Assembly (NCBI GenBank): GCA_009746045.1
Contig: RPFO01000154.1
Coordinates: 6,138,646-6,202,645 of the forward strand
Source: Mesostigma viride
Lineage: Eukaryota; Streptophyta; Mesostigmatophyceae; Mesostigmatales; Mesostigmataceae
Reading direction: 5' to 3'
Length of the DNA stretch: 64,000 nt
In this document: positions 33,501 to 40,940 of the stretch, piece after piece
How the letters are laid out: each line of letters starts with the position of its first letter
Numbering within the stretch: position 1 is the stretch's first letter
Translations under genes and position numbers: made by a program
The notes under the pieces: generated by a model
Databases searched by the model: none
Told to the model about the DNA's origin: nothing
Seen by the model: only the letters and a program-made list of their open reading frames with translations

Positions 33501-35497
33501 TGGGGTTGCAACTTTATTATCCCGGTATGGTGAAGCGGTGGGACTTGGCCCGTGGCGTCCTCGCTGGGTGGAAAACACTTGTGCCCCCCCGTGCCCCTCC
33601 TCCCATTCCATGGGAGGCGGCGTTTGCACTTGCCAGCACGATGGTCATGCAAGGTCAGCGCCTTGCGGGCCTGCTGGTTGTCATCGTGTTCCGCCATTAC
33701 CTGCGAATCTCGGAGGCGCTGAACCTCCGTGTTGGCCATGTGCGCCTCCAGCCTGACGTTCGGCTTGGGCCGGCTCAACGGGGCGCCCTACTGCTGAGGT
33801 CTACCAAGACCTCTAAGGGCAAGACTCAGTCAGTGGTGGTAGAAGATGTGATGTCTGAAACCATCCTCCGTCACTGCATCGCGGGTAAGCACGCTTGGGA
33901 GGCCGTGTTCCCTTTCACCTACCCGCAATTCCGGCGCATTTGGCAGGCTGCGAGTCAGGCCTTGGGGGTCGCCCAGATTTTCACCATTCACGGGCTGCGG
34001 CATGGAGGTGCCACTCACGATTTCCTCGCGGGTCGCAGCATGGGGGACATCCAGGGCCGGGGGCGCTGGCTTAGCAGCTCCACGGTTGCCCATTATGTGG
34101 GCTTGCACCGCAGTTTGGAGGTGCAGCTGCCTGAGGTTATTCTTCGGGCCATGGCCGCCTGCCCCCCTCGGGCCTGGCGGGCTATTTTGAAATTGCCCTC
34201 CACCTAGTTTGGTTGTTCATTTCTCTGTCATTATGCTAGGTTCTTTGCCCCTGGCATGGATCGCCAGGGAGGGATATAAGGGTAAGGCTAGCCTTTGCCA
34301 AGCAATAAGTGTTCCCATGAGCATCGGCGGCCGGGATGTGGCCTGCCTTTTGTATGTGCTCCACTCATTGTTTTAATAAAGAGTCTGGTTACCCTGGAGT
34401 TCCACGGTTAATAGAATCGTGGTTCTCTGAACATAGTTTCTTTATAGTGAGATGGAAGGGTAGCCGCTATAGCTAGGTTATAGGGTTCACGTGACATACC
34501 TTTTGAGGCCGGTGCGGCCTGATCCGGATCAGTCGTGGCCAAAGCTTTGGCCAGTTTTTCTTGGCCAGGTGGCAGGAGCTACGTTGAGATATAAACCTGC
34601 CACTGTCTAGGTTTCTTGGCTCATGGCGTAGTGATTAACTAGATCTAGGTTCTTTCTCTCACGCAATATGTGACCTAATAGCCCCGGCAGCCTTACGTAA
34701 GCTGCTGGCAATTAGAACGCCACATTGCGTCATTTGTTCAGACGCAACATTTGCGTGGCGAAAAAATGCCGTCCGGGCCAAGGCCGCATGACACGAAAAA
34801 AAGGACAAAAACAAACCCACCTAGCTAAGGTCGGCCTCTTTTCTTTTCCCGCCCACCCTCCCTGCGTGTTTGGGGGTAAGGCTAGCCTTTGCCAAGCAAT
34901 AAGTGTTCCCATGAGCATCGGCGGCCGGGATGTGGCCTGCCTTTTGTATGTGCTCCACTCATTGTTTTAATAAAGAGTCTGGTTACCCTGGAGTTCCACG
35001 GTTAATAGAATGTATTTAGGTAGTCTATCTATGTCACAAACCGAGGTATCTATCTAGGCGATTATCTAGGTACTAACCTATCTAGGGCTATGCACCTATC
35101 ACGTGTCCACTCGACTTGTGCAACTGCCTTACCTGACCTTAGCAGAATAATTGCGGATGCACTCCCTATCTTGTCGGTTGAACACCTTTTTTACAATGAT
35201 TGGTGTCCCTGACGCCTTACCTGGACCTCCAATACAACGAAACCTACACTCCCCTTGGCTGGTTCACTTCTCCGTGCCTCGCACCAGGTCCCTCTGCCTT
35301 TCTTTGTGGATTCCGATTCTGCCGTCGCCACGTTTGTCAAGCACAAAGGAGAGCTCCGACTATACCTCCCCTTCCGTCCCGTGGCAAGCGTGCTGGATGT
35401 AAGTTGCCAAGGCATGCAATTTGCCGGTGCAGCCAGAGAGCACAGAAGGGCACATCAACCCTCCGCGAGAGTTTGGGATCACTTTGCCAAAGAATAA
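18582..35497 (+). CDS. PIH1-domain protein (dynein assembly / R2TP cofactor family)
   Basis: Ten coding exons with phase-consistent GT/AG junctions: 18582-18591 (tentative start, MDAG), 18755-18840, 19045-19098, 20847-21105, 22175-22318, 23396-23485, 25213-25512, 26581-26702, 28893-28973, 35288-35398, with an in-frame stop at 35495 if the final GTAAGT donor is not used. Predicted 419-451 residues. Residues ~51-215 are a PIH1 domain: GENIFPEPGFVVK, PKVFLNLC, DTDKKGETCMVYDVVF, and a closing YKLPKMKYKG. An Ala/Gly/Ser linker (~216-315) follows. A C-terminal CS-like domain ends APLKVPLPFFVDSDSAVATF. In the known family PIH1 proteins work with HSP90/R2TP in the cytoplasm to fold axonemal dynein heavy chains. 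PxMKYKG resembles Kintoun/MOT48-type members, but the subfamily is not settled. The last intron holds a complete PAT-like retrotransposon (29169-35011), yet exons on both sides stay in frame. Confidence 0.85.
19177..19320. repeat. 22-bp minisatellite, about 6 copies
   Basis: Unit contains GTAGCACTAGAGGGCTAATA; variants end AATATC or ACTATC. In the intron after the exon at 19045-19098. Confidence 0.92.
19737..19848. repeat. 16-bp minisatellite, about 7 copies
   Basis: Unit CAATCTAGGTTCACTC with single-base variants. In the same intron as the 22-bp array. Confidence 0.92.
21085..21672 (+). repeat. Echoes of the 5' splice junction of PIH1 exon 20847-21105
   Basis: The junction reads GGGCGCTGGACACCGATAAG then AGTGGGTTGG. 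Diverged copies lie at 21183-21213 (CAGACAGTGATAAGTGTGGG), 21371-21404 (ACGCTGGACGCCGATAAAAG), 21528-21563 (GCTGAACACAGACAGGAGTG) and 21637-21672 (GCTGGACAGTGGCAATAGTG), spaced 97-200 bases. Confidence 0.75.
21935..22145. repeat. CCT trinucleotide tract directly upstream of a 3' splice site
   Basis: About 200 bases of CCT repeats, with a short CCA patch at 22010-22030, ending 30 bases before the AG at 22173-22174 of the next PIH1 exon. It acts as, or has replaced, the polypyrimidine tract. The poly-Pro and poly-Gly frames are artefacts. Confidence 0.95.
22300..22730 (+). repeat. Five-copy echo of the 5' splice junction of PIH1 exon 22175-22318
   Basis: The junction GGGATCGAGCTGGACCCAAG plus TGAGC at 22301-22325 recurs at 22401-22424, 22478-22500, 22593-22615 and 22706-22728, at 77-115 base spacing. 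Each copy keeps a donor-like motif (GTGAGC, GTGAGG, GTAAGG, GTGAGC). Linking sequence such as CTATAGTG and CAGTGACCACA is also repeated. Confidence 0.85.
23071..23233. repeat. 10-bp minisatellite
   Basis: About 15 units of GTCCATTATT with variants GTCCGTTACT, GTCCATGATT and GTCTTTTACT. In the intron before the exon at 23396. Confidence 0.92.
23557..23668. repeat. ~55-bp unit, two copies
   Basis: Two copies sharing ATGGATTCCNTAT, CTGGATTCGTTTCC and GGGCTTATCGTTGCCA. Confidence 0.85.
23684..23800 (+). repeat. ~20-bp array related to the preceding 5' splice junction
   Basis: Five units of GGACCCCAAGAAGGTTA type. The last reads GAAGAGATCCCAAGCGCG, close to the exon edge CCGAGATCCCAAGTACG at 23474-23490. 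Confidence 0.7.
24488..24690 (-). mobile_element. R1 family termini, tandem, reversed
   Basis: Three starts of the family terminus in a row. Two (24490 and 24546) run only ~25 bases, then a repeated GGCACTACTATACTATAGTG spacer; the third (24598) continues about 90 bases into the family. Confidence 0.75.
24906..25056 (+). mobile_element. 5'-truncated LINE 3' end with 11-bp target duplication
   Basis: Matches the LINE tail at 50560-50692 (GATGCAGATGATATTTG, GAGATTAGCATAGTACTCCG, TGACACGCAAGT, TTAC-like tail). Flanked by perfect ATGCACCAGGT at 24895-24905 and 25057-25067. Confidence 0.85.
25062..25115 (+). repeat. Echo of the 3' splice junction of PIH1 exon 25213-25512
   Basis: CACCAGGTGCGTATAAAGAC then GAGCTGACCTTC resembles the true acceptor and exon start GACCAGGTGCGGACGATGAC then GAGCCGACCTTC. 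The LINE fragment at 24906 was inserted into this duplicate. Confidence 0.55.
25534..26202. repeat. 29-bp minisatellite, about 23 copies
   Basis: Unit contains GGGGCCATGGGCACTGTTGC then TATCAGATA. Variant sites GCTATC/GCGATC, CCATGG/CTATGG and CACTG/CAATG recur in blocks, suggesting higher-order duplication. Starts 22 bases after the donor at 25513. Confidence 0.95.
27599..28015. repeat. ~400-base purine-only tract
   Basis: Almost exclusively G and A on this strand (GGGAGGGAGGGGGA units) within the intron between PIH1 exons 26581-26702 and 28893-28973. A candidate triplex or G-quadruplex former. Confidence 0.9.
28218..28640. repeat. Two intronic tandem repeats (~80 bp x2 and ~80 bp x3)
   Basis: 28218-28385 holds two copies with TTTGATAGGGGTTGCCTTGC. 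28440-28640 holds three copies built on TACTTCTTNCCCGTGCTATN. Confidence 0.8.
29169..29944 (+). repeat. Split direct repeat A1 (left end)
   Basis: Starts AATCGTGGTTCTCTG; contains GGCCAAAGCTTTGGCC, a 16-base perfect palindrome, and ends in GGCCTCTTTTCTTTTC. Matches A2 at 34415-34848 except for the extra 29387-29728 segment. Confidence 0.9.
29387..29720. mobile_element. 334-bp insertion in A1 flanked by GGCGTAGT, with tRNA-like segment
   Basis: The 8-base sequence GGCGTAGT stands at 29379-29386 and 29721-29728, and once at the empty position in A2 (34624-34631). This fits an insertion with an 8-bp target duplication, or a microhomology deletion in A2. On the minus strand 29474-29540 contains CCCAGTTCGATTCCGG, a Pol III B-box-like sequence, but A-to-B-box spacing is too short for an intact tRNA. 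No terminal inverted repeats seen. Confidence 0.6.
30032..34207 (+). CDS. Gag-RT-RNaseH-tyrosine recombinase polyprotein of the PAT-like element
   Basis: A 1391-codon frame from ATG at 30032. Residues 1-~310 are Gag-like. RT palm signatures: GELRFIVNRK, AKSDLVSYYY and the catalytic pair in ITIDDL (D735, D736). RNase H residues: D897, E974/E976, D1003 and D1052. Tyrosine recombinase: R1225, H1320-x-x-R1323, W1346 and nucleophile Y1355. These domains order the element as DIRS/PAT; the DNA form integrates as a circle. Residues ~304-461 look unlike coding sequence. Removing one G from the G8 run at ~30946 gives a frame ending ALQTAILLDKLSKAQQ at 31073, followed by GTAGGG; an AG at 31414 then joins in phase to NKYEQLRADA. 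So a 341-base intron or untranslated gap plus a one-base shift may underlie the single long frame. All catalytic residues are present, so the enzymes may still work. Confidence 0.88.
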   Translation: MPKGRKATGGQAACGEDGTPTPRAAAASHAPVAFSAKKKQLATLLAKCISPAEAVGAVEQVFGAEDWVTDASSWSSSQLKSVVQLLADHVDVGDVLDARDPNGTLVAKLLAVADLAADEEEDQALPPTTPAQRKMAKPKGAAKVSAGGGAVGKEMRARLATFVGAPPETENQDDEEDEEGEVAAEKFMQGLKAALGGMEGAGSHFKASKGVALPSRAKSVKYRVSERVLPGVLEDASDNGMGIRSWVMTVKPGNWRNMENRKIVMNIALAMDTLLKELGSAAGELVGMEYLMRVVAALLQVEGKEGGVEGGQPPPAIGGGGCTVSHPGCQGSSPNCHPLGQAQQGSTSREIESQRDRSLFPLPYPLRPAYTAWGRVRSARRRQRATRRHREYTLQCKVVRWLNWLWGGGQDPPPNPRGACSKGREEALARVKRHCTWHSRRVGGVATGQEQEGADAIYGKQNKYEQLRADAVSLPKAEVAGKARLLDLLAMRPSWREIYASEENCIKPAVVASAKYWNVPKPSRGCSMAEWGKLMSRAAGVGMVAFRERRPKWVDGCFGVAKGVGELRFIVNRKLGNLLWVDPPKILLPHLGILVEVYIKGWCYCAKSDLVSYYYSIEVPEWWWDYQGLPSVWSTSVGLAGPRRKVWPVLKVLAMGHSHAVALGEAIHEMVLYMTGALDPRRQVNYLSSAGELTLVRDECGQPLRLAIEYKEERAGELQIDLENPPAPMLSITIDDLVASNGRTCEAVNQLITRAIEEGYLPNNLVPSKEKTKMASLEGDELEALGVVHRRNGVLEPTVKQLNLVIAHTQAILTRGRATAEGLAAVLGRWLWLQMLSRSCLSIWQQCFKFISLQGWGQRSWVLWAGVREELECALALAPMLRVDRSAPLAREVVASDASTYGQGVVYATMEPGDVTELARAREVRGYPTLLIPSEVAYAGPRPLSARAQQAITSQQWRVGVRSRWRDPGMHINEKEVRAAVKGVERSARSLANRGKRVVRLVDSTAALGCLAKGRSSSHKLNKQCRRLCALTLATGSRSQWVWTPSALQPADGVSRGQSMATFLAGWVRDLTAEGIHPNPGPPAPVSYLPLLEGKVKPATLLAYRRGLDSLLTWWEAGGRADGSSSRADTLEETFCAYVAWAHFRGYSRQVCVNALMGLQLYYPGMVKRWDLARGVLAGWKTLVPPRAPPPIPWEAAFALASTMVMQGQRLAGLLVVIVFRHYLRISEALNLRVGHVRLQPDVRLGPAQRGALLLRSTKTSKGKTQSVVVEDVMSETILRHCIAGKHAWEAVFPFTYPQFRRIWQAASQALGVAQIFTIHGLRHGGATHDFLAGRSMGDIQGRGRWLSSSTVAHYVGLHRSLEVQLPEVILRAMAACPPRAWRAILKLPST
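34280..34414 (+). repeat. Split direct repeat B1
   Basis: GGGTAAGGCTAGCCTTTGCC to CCACGGTTAATAG; matches B2 at 34874-35008 base for base as far as I can read. Contains TTTTAATAAAG, a likely polyadenylation signal. Confidence 0.88.
34415..34848 (+). repeat. Split direct repeat A2
   Basis: Copy of A1 lacking the 342-base block, joined head-to-tail to B1. Confidence 0.9.
34874..35011 (+). repeat. Split direct repeat B2 (right end)
   Basis: Copy of B1; ends AATAGAAT, then host sequence GTATTTAGG. Separated from A2 by about 25 unshared bases. Confidence 0.88.
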
Positions 35498-35504
35498 ATA
35501 CTAG

Positions 35505-35675
35505 TATCAAACAGACAACCAGCGCAGGCCAGAAATCGGGAAGAATGCGGACCATGGTAGCGCGAGCCTGCTGTTATCTTTTCCGCGTTTTTCGAGTTGT
35601 TCAGGATGATGGAAATGAAGGGGGGAGGATATGGCCTAGTGTAGCCGTGGACATTAAGAATTATGGCTGGCTAAC
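35505..35675 (-). mobile_element. R1 family copy, reversed
   Basis: Full-length reversed copy, from TATCAAACAGACAACCAGCG to ATTATGGCTGGCT. Lies eight bases after the PIH1 stop. Confidence 0.8.
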
Positions 35676-37082
35676 GTTCATCGAGACCTAGACGGTTTAG
35701 CTAAAAACAACATCGCGTGATCAGGGCATGTATTTCGAGCGGCCGGAAGTGTCCAGTTGTAAGCGCCACTGCTGCGATCGCTCTCCCGCCATTTAGCACG
35801 AGGAATCACCCTCAATGGAGCTACCATCAATAGGTCATGTCAGTCATTACGTCAGCCAGGCCATGCTTCCAAATGTCCATGCAAGGAAAGCATGCACACT
35901 GTGCAAAGACAAAAACAAGATATCGCAGCACGGTGCAACGGTCGGCAGGAGCTAACAGCCTGCGGCGCAGACACTACTGCCAGACAAGACGCCGTGTGGC
36001 GGCGACCGGAAAAAAAAAAATTTTGGGGCGCACATGATGTTGAAAATCGCCAAAGGTGAACAGGCACCACTGGTATGCTAGAATCGACGACACAAATTGA
36101 TGAGATCTATTTATCTGTCGATCTAACGATGTAATTGCACGTGGTTGGTGGCTCTGCATGGGTCTTCTGAATTCCCAACCATCCTTTCATTCCTTGCCAT
36201 GGTATCCAGCTGACACCCACCGCTCGTCACTCGTTCAGTCAGCCATGGATGGGCCATGCTCACATCCACTTACTTCCCGTAATACAGGAAAATGTATGGG
36301 GGACTTGTTGCTGGCCTATCTACCTTTGATGCCATGTTGGACAGATACATAGCTTATTCATAGGTTTGCCTTCCCCCCCGGCAAGCCCACCTAATCCATT
36401 CCATTTGACAATTTGTGCTCCGTGATGATCTATGTACGTGGCTACTATAGTTTTTGTTCATCGTCAACCCATTTGACACTATTAATCCACTCATAAAGGA
36501 TCATGTATATGCTCCACGATGCTGTCGTGCATGTGAACTAATATAGTTTTATATCCATGTTTCGAGAAAAAGGTGATGTAGAGCATACAACAGAGCAAAC
36601 TTTGGGTGCGTCCTCCTTGCTTGCTTTGCATGTGCGATTGCTTGCTGTACTCAGAGGATTTCTTGAAAGCAGTGTGCTTGCTGACTACAAGAAGAAACGC
36701 GTCCGATTTATCACCGACACAGTGTTCAAAACATGCTCATATTTGAATGCATGCCATGTGGTCTTGCGGTGGTTGTCGATTGGCGGGCTTACCATGCGCA
36801 GGAAATGAGGAGGAAAAAGCCACACAGTCTGGGGACGCTTGAGTTGACAGATAGCTCACTCTTGGACCTGGACTAATGTGCCAGCTGCCAGCTACCCAAG
36901 CTTCCCAGCCAGAGCGTGCAATCCAGCACACTTGCTCAAGCTAATGACGCTAGTATTTGCTATCGAGCACAATTTCATTGCATTGAGCACGTATTTTTCT
37001 ATGAGACATTGAGCGTAATCTTCATGGCAACATACACCATTGCATATGTTATGGTACCTTGTGATCGGGCAAGTTAGTTTGA
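35676..37082. other. Intergenic stretch, no gene recognised
   Basis: An 83-codon frame at 36557-36808 has no recognisable motif. Otherwise unremarkable sequence with a poly-A run at 36009-36019. Confidence 0.5.
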
Positions 37083-38155
37083 CCTATTCATTCAGTCAGT
37101 CAATCAGTCAGTCAGTCAGTCAGTCAGTCAGTCAGTCAGTCAGTCAGTCAGTCAGTCAGTCAGTCAGTCAGTCAGTCAGTCAGTCAGTCAGTCAGTCAGT
37201 CAGTCAGTCAGTCAGTCAGTCAGTCAGTCGGTCGGTCGGTCGGTCGGTCGGTCGGTCGGTCGGTCGGTCGGTCGGTCGGTCGGTCGGTCGGTCGGTCGGT
37301 CGGTCGGTCGGTCGGTCGGTCGGTCGGTCGGTGGTGGGTGGGTGGGTGGGTGGGTGGGTGGGTGGGTGGGTGGTGGTGGGTGGGTGGGTGGGTGGGTGGG
37401 TGGGTGGGTGGGTGGGTGGGTGGGTGGGTGGGTGGGTGGGTGGGTGGGTGGGTGGGTGGGTGGGTGGGTGGGTGGGTGGGTGGGTGGGTGGGTGGGTGGG
37501 TGGGTGGGTGGGTGGGTGGGTGGGTGGGTGGGTGGGTGGGTGGGTGGGTGGGTGGTGGGTGGTGGGTGGGTGGGTGGGTGGGTGGGTGGGTGGGTGGGTG
37601 GGTGGGTGGGTGGGTGGGTGGGTGGGTGGGTGGGTGGGTGGGTGGTGGGTGGGTGGGTGGGTGGGTGGGTGGGTGGGTGGGGCGGGCGGGCGGGCGGCGG
37701 GCGGGCGGCGGGCGGCGCGGCGGGCGGGCGGGCGGGCGGCGGGCGGGCGGGCGGGCGGCGGGGGCGGGCGGCGGGGGCGGGCGGCGGCGGGCGGGCGGGC
37801 GGCGGGCGGGCGGGCGGGCGGGCGGGCGGCGGGCGGGCGGGCGGGCGGGCGGGCGGGCGGGCGGGCGGCGCGCGGCGGCGGGCGGGCGGCGGGCGGGCGG
37901 GCGGGCGGCGGGCGGGCGGGCGGGCGGGCGGGCGGGCGGGCGGGCGGGCGGGCGGGGGCGGGCGGGCGGGCGGGCGGGCGGGCGGGCGGCGGGCGGGCGG
38001 GCGGGCGGGCGGGCGGGCGGTCGGGCGGTCGGGCGGTCGGGCGGTCGGGCGGTCGGGCGGTCGGGCGGTCGGGCGGTCGGGCGGTCGGGCGGTCGGGCGG
38101 TCGGTCGGTCGGTCAGTCGGTCGGTCGGTCAGTCCGTCAGTCAGTCAGTCACGTG
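37083..38155. repeat. Staged tetranucleotide array, GTCA-GTCG-GTGG-GCGG and back
   Basis: Order: GTCA (37095-37228), GTCG (37229-37331), GTGG (37332-37680, with three short slips), GCGG (37681-38020, many slips), alternating GTCGGGCG (38020-38100), then GTCG and GTCA again to 38150. The GTGG and GCGG blocks have four-G-run patterns able to form G-quadruplexes. Open frames are artefacts. Confidence 0.96.
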
Positions 38156-38235
38156 CCTTCGATGGGAGAGTCACAGGGTACACACTTTTTAGGTACCTGT
38201 CATCCCTGTTTGATGCACAGCAAGAAGGGGGCACG

Positions 38236-38259
38236 CCCCCCCCCCCCCCCCCCCCCCCC
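38236..38259. repeat. Poly-C run of about 24
   Basis: Homopolymer; length is likely uncertain in any read. Confidence 0.9.
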
Positions 38260-38640
38260 TTATCTCGTCGCCTTTGAAAGGCGGCCCATGCACAGGTTTC
38301 CCTTAAACTGCTCACCGGGAGCGTCTAGTAACTACTGTGGGTGCGCAATACAGCTTCGACAGAGCAAAAGTTGATAGCGGATGCACTGATGCATGGCAAG
38401 GCTACCCCATGCATGGTCCAGTGGGCGCAGATAGGTTTGGAACTTATTGAGAGGCGCCACTTTGGGAGAATAAACAGGCCTCTCCCTGAGCCGGCCGGAG
38501 GGTTTTTAGGGGCGTTAATTTACACATAACTGCATCACGTGAGCATAAATCCTCAGGGAAATGAATGCATGGGATATAGGGCTGGTGGGTGGATGAAGCT
38601 ATCTAGTTTCTATTTACATCTCAGTAGTCGCTCCACACGT

Positions 38641-38797
38641 AAGCCAGCCATAATTTAAATGCACAAGGCTGCACATTTCCATCTCCACTCATATTCATCA
38701 TCCTGCATACGCGGACAAGATAACGGCAGGCTCGAGCTACCATGGTCCGGATTCTCCCGATTTCTGCATTGCCTGCGCTGGCTGTCTCAATTGATAT
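38641..38797 (+). mobile_element. R1 family copy, full length
   Basis: AGCCAGCCATAATTTAAATG to GCTGTCTCAATTGATATA. Best-preserved plus-strand copy for defining family ends. Confidence 0.85.
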
Positions 38798-39345
38798 ACA
38801 GGCAGGGTTGCGGGCACCACGGCCCGAATCGCTACGCGTGCCAGCCTAGCTTAGTCACACGCGGAGGCCCCACTGACTGGGTGGTCAGAGGTGGCCTGCA
38901 TTAATTAATAAATCAATTAATATACACATGACTGCGTGGCCTGCACTACTGTCTGCTAACTATCTTTACGCGTCATCCAGATGCCTCCATATTACACGGA
39001 CAAACCATGCAGGGGTTTCCCCAGGCGTGAGCCCACCCCGTCGAGGCGGTAACACGTATGTCCATGCATGCCACCCGGGCAGCCTCCTGGTTTGTCTGTA
39101 ATATGGAGGCAGATGGTGCGCAAGGATAGATGGCAAGTACTGATGAAGGAGACCACCCGGCCCAAGCCTGTGGGGGCTTCGCGTGTGACCAAGTATGGCA
39201 TTCATAGCGATTCGGGCCGCGGTGCCCACACCCCTGTAACTAGGACCTAGATAGCTTGCACCATCCATTCCATCCCATGTTCCCCTCCCACTGAGGACTT
39301 ATGCTCACGTGACGCAGTCACGTGTCTATTAATTAATTAATTAAT
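38798..39345 (+). mobile_element. Family R2: TTAA-tailed retroposon fragments
   Basis: Core: GGCATTCATAGCGATTCGGG, GGTGCCCACACCCCTGTAAC, CCATCCATTCCATCCCATGT, GACTTATGCTCACGTGACGC, AGTCACGTG, then a TTAATTAA tail. A reversed partial copy (38805-38890) precedes a forward copy ending at 39345. Confidence 0.7.
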
Positions 39346-39645
39346 GGAGGCAGATGGTACGCAAGGACAGATGGCAAGTAGTGATGAAGGAGACCACCCC
39401 CAAGTCTGTGGGGGCTCCGCGTGTGACCGCGTATGGCATTCATAGCGATTCGGGCCGAGGTGCCCACACCCCTGTAACTAGGACCTAGATAGCTTACACC
39501 ATCCATTCCATCCCATGTTCCCCTCCCACTGAGGACTTATGCTCACGTGACGCAGTCACCTATCTATTAATTAATTAATTAATTAATTAATTAATTAATT
39601 AATTAATTAATTAATTAATTAATTAATTAATTAATTAATTAATAG
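39346..39645 (+). mobile_element. R2 copy with long TTAA tail
   Basis: Second, tandem R2 copy; its tail (39566-39645) is about 20 perfect TTAA units, ending next to an AATTG tail of the following element. Confidence 0.75.
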
Positions 39646-40300
39646 GCATTGAATTGAATTGAATTGAATTGTAACATAACTCCGTTGGGAGTATATGTAG
39701 CACATAGCCCTTGAGAGGGGGGGCATATGGCCTATCATACATCCTAAGCTACTTCCTGCAAGGGTGGGGATGTAAAGGACCCTTGCTCTAGGTGCACCAG
39801 GGCACTTGCATCCCCATGATCTTCAAGCTATGCCCAGCGAAGGGGGAGCCTGTCATGGGGGGGAAGATCAGCATAGCTATACAAAAAGCTAGGGCATGGC
39901 GTCTCAGCAGAGAGTTACTCCCTGCATGGGCACTGCATAATTAAATAAAGCTAGGCATCATCTGGAGGGTGGCTCATCATAGGCACACATGTACATGACT
40001 AAAAAGGCTAGGCCTCAGCTGGTATAGTGCCTGTAGTAGGCGGGCATGTACAAGGCCACTGTCTAACTATGCTACACTACTGCTGCTGTATTCCCCTAGG
40101 CTGGGGCTGGAGTTGCTGGGGCCGCGGTGGTCGAGGGGGTCGCGTGCCAGGGCTTGTGGCCGACGTAGATGGCCGCCCCCTTCCAGTACACCGGCTGGCC
40201 TGCCTTCTTGGTCTGCCGGAGCTGGAGGTAGGTCGGCCATAGCTCCCAAATAGTAATAGGCATGCCTAGCCTATATCGCGGAAAGTTCACGGAGGGTGGC
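39646..40300 (-). mobile_element. Retroposon family R3 (reversed) with ORF1-like end and TTCAA tail
   Basis: On the minus strand 40260-40096 encodes ELWPTYLQLRQTKKAGQPVY then WKGAAIYVGH, the same protein end as at 49400 (+). It is followed by ~400 bases of 3' sequence ending ACTCCCAACGGAGTTATGTT and ACAATTCAATTCAATTC. The same 3' end occurs at 51342-51470 (+), 41086 (-) and 48790 (-). Confidence 0.75.
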
Positions 40301-40474
40301 CGGGCCGGCGCGCGCAGCCTGGGGCATACCACGTGAGAACAAAACGTGCTCGCGCTGTGCGGTTCAGTGATAGCTAGTCTGTCTGATATGCATGTATCTA
40401 CCTGATCTGCGCGGGCTAGGTGCCTGGCTAGGCCCAGCTTGCCTGTGCCTAAGAATTCGGGACACATACGGTAA

Positions 40475-40660
40475 ATCAGTGGTGCCCACAACCCTATAGC
40501 TTACACCAATAACCTCATCCATTCCATCCCATGTTCCCCTCCCAGTGATCGAGGACTACTAGCTTATGCTCACGTGACGCAGTCACGTGTCAATTTGGGT
40601 TAATTAATGAATTAAGTAGTTGATTAATTAATTAATTAGTTAATTAATAGTAGACATGAT
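40475..40660 (+). mobile_element. R2 copy
   Basis: CACCAATAACCTCATCCATTCCATCCCATG to CACGTGACGCAGTCACGTG with an irregular TTAATTAAT tail. Confidence 0.65.
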
Positions 40661-40679
40661 CAGTATTTAATTCATTAAC

Positions 40680-40940
40680 TAATGCGATAAATCAGCGAAT
40701 CCTCATTGCCAAAACTCAAAGGGAATGTTACATGCCTTGCACAGCATCTTGATGACGGACGTGCTGTCGAGTTGTACGATCCTCCGGCCAGCGCCTGCAC
40801 GTCAGCATCCACGTCTCGGCGCCGTAGGTCAGGATGGTCAGAATGACGACCTTGAAGATGTCGCGCTTGACGATCTGGGGCAGGGCGGGGTCGCTCCACC
40901 AGCGACGGCCGGAGCTCGTGGAGCTGCCCCCACGCCATGC
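40680..40940 (-). pseudogene. LINE reverse transcriptase fragment, decayed
   Basis: A frame near 40900-40740 reads KRDIFKVVILTILTYGAETW, the segment after the RT palm in LINE ORF2 proteins. The frame is open only briefly. Confidence 0.65.

Larger units (their letters stand above)
29169..35011 (+). mobile_element. PAT/Kangaroo-like tyrosine-recombinase (DIRS-order) retrotransposon
   Basis: Layout A1 - coding - B1 - A2 - B2, the split direct repeats of PAT and Ngaro elements. A1 is 29169-29944, B1 34280-34414, A2 34415-34848, B2 34874-35011. A1 and A2 are nearly identical apart from a 342-base block present only in A1; B1 and B2 are both ~135 bases. The triplet AAT lies at all three junctions (29169, 34415, 35009), as expected if a circle with an AAT crossover integrated by recombinase without target duplication. 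B1 and B2 carry AATAAA. The element is inserted in the last intron of the PIH1 gene, same strand. Confidence 0.9.

Noticed and set aside
36557-36808. 83-codon ATG frame
   Set aside because: No recognisable domain, no splice context, no support beyond length.
37040-38374. 444-codon Gly/Trp/Val and Gly/Arg frame
   Set aside because: Translation of the staged tetramer array.
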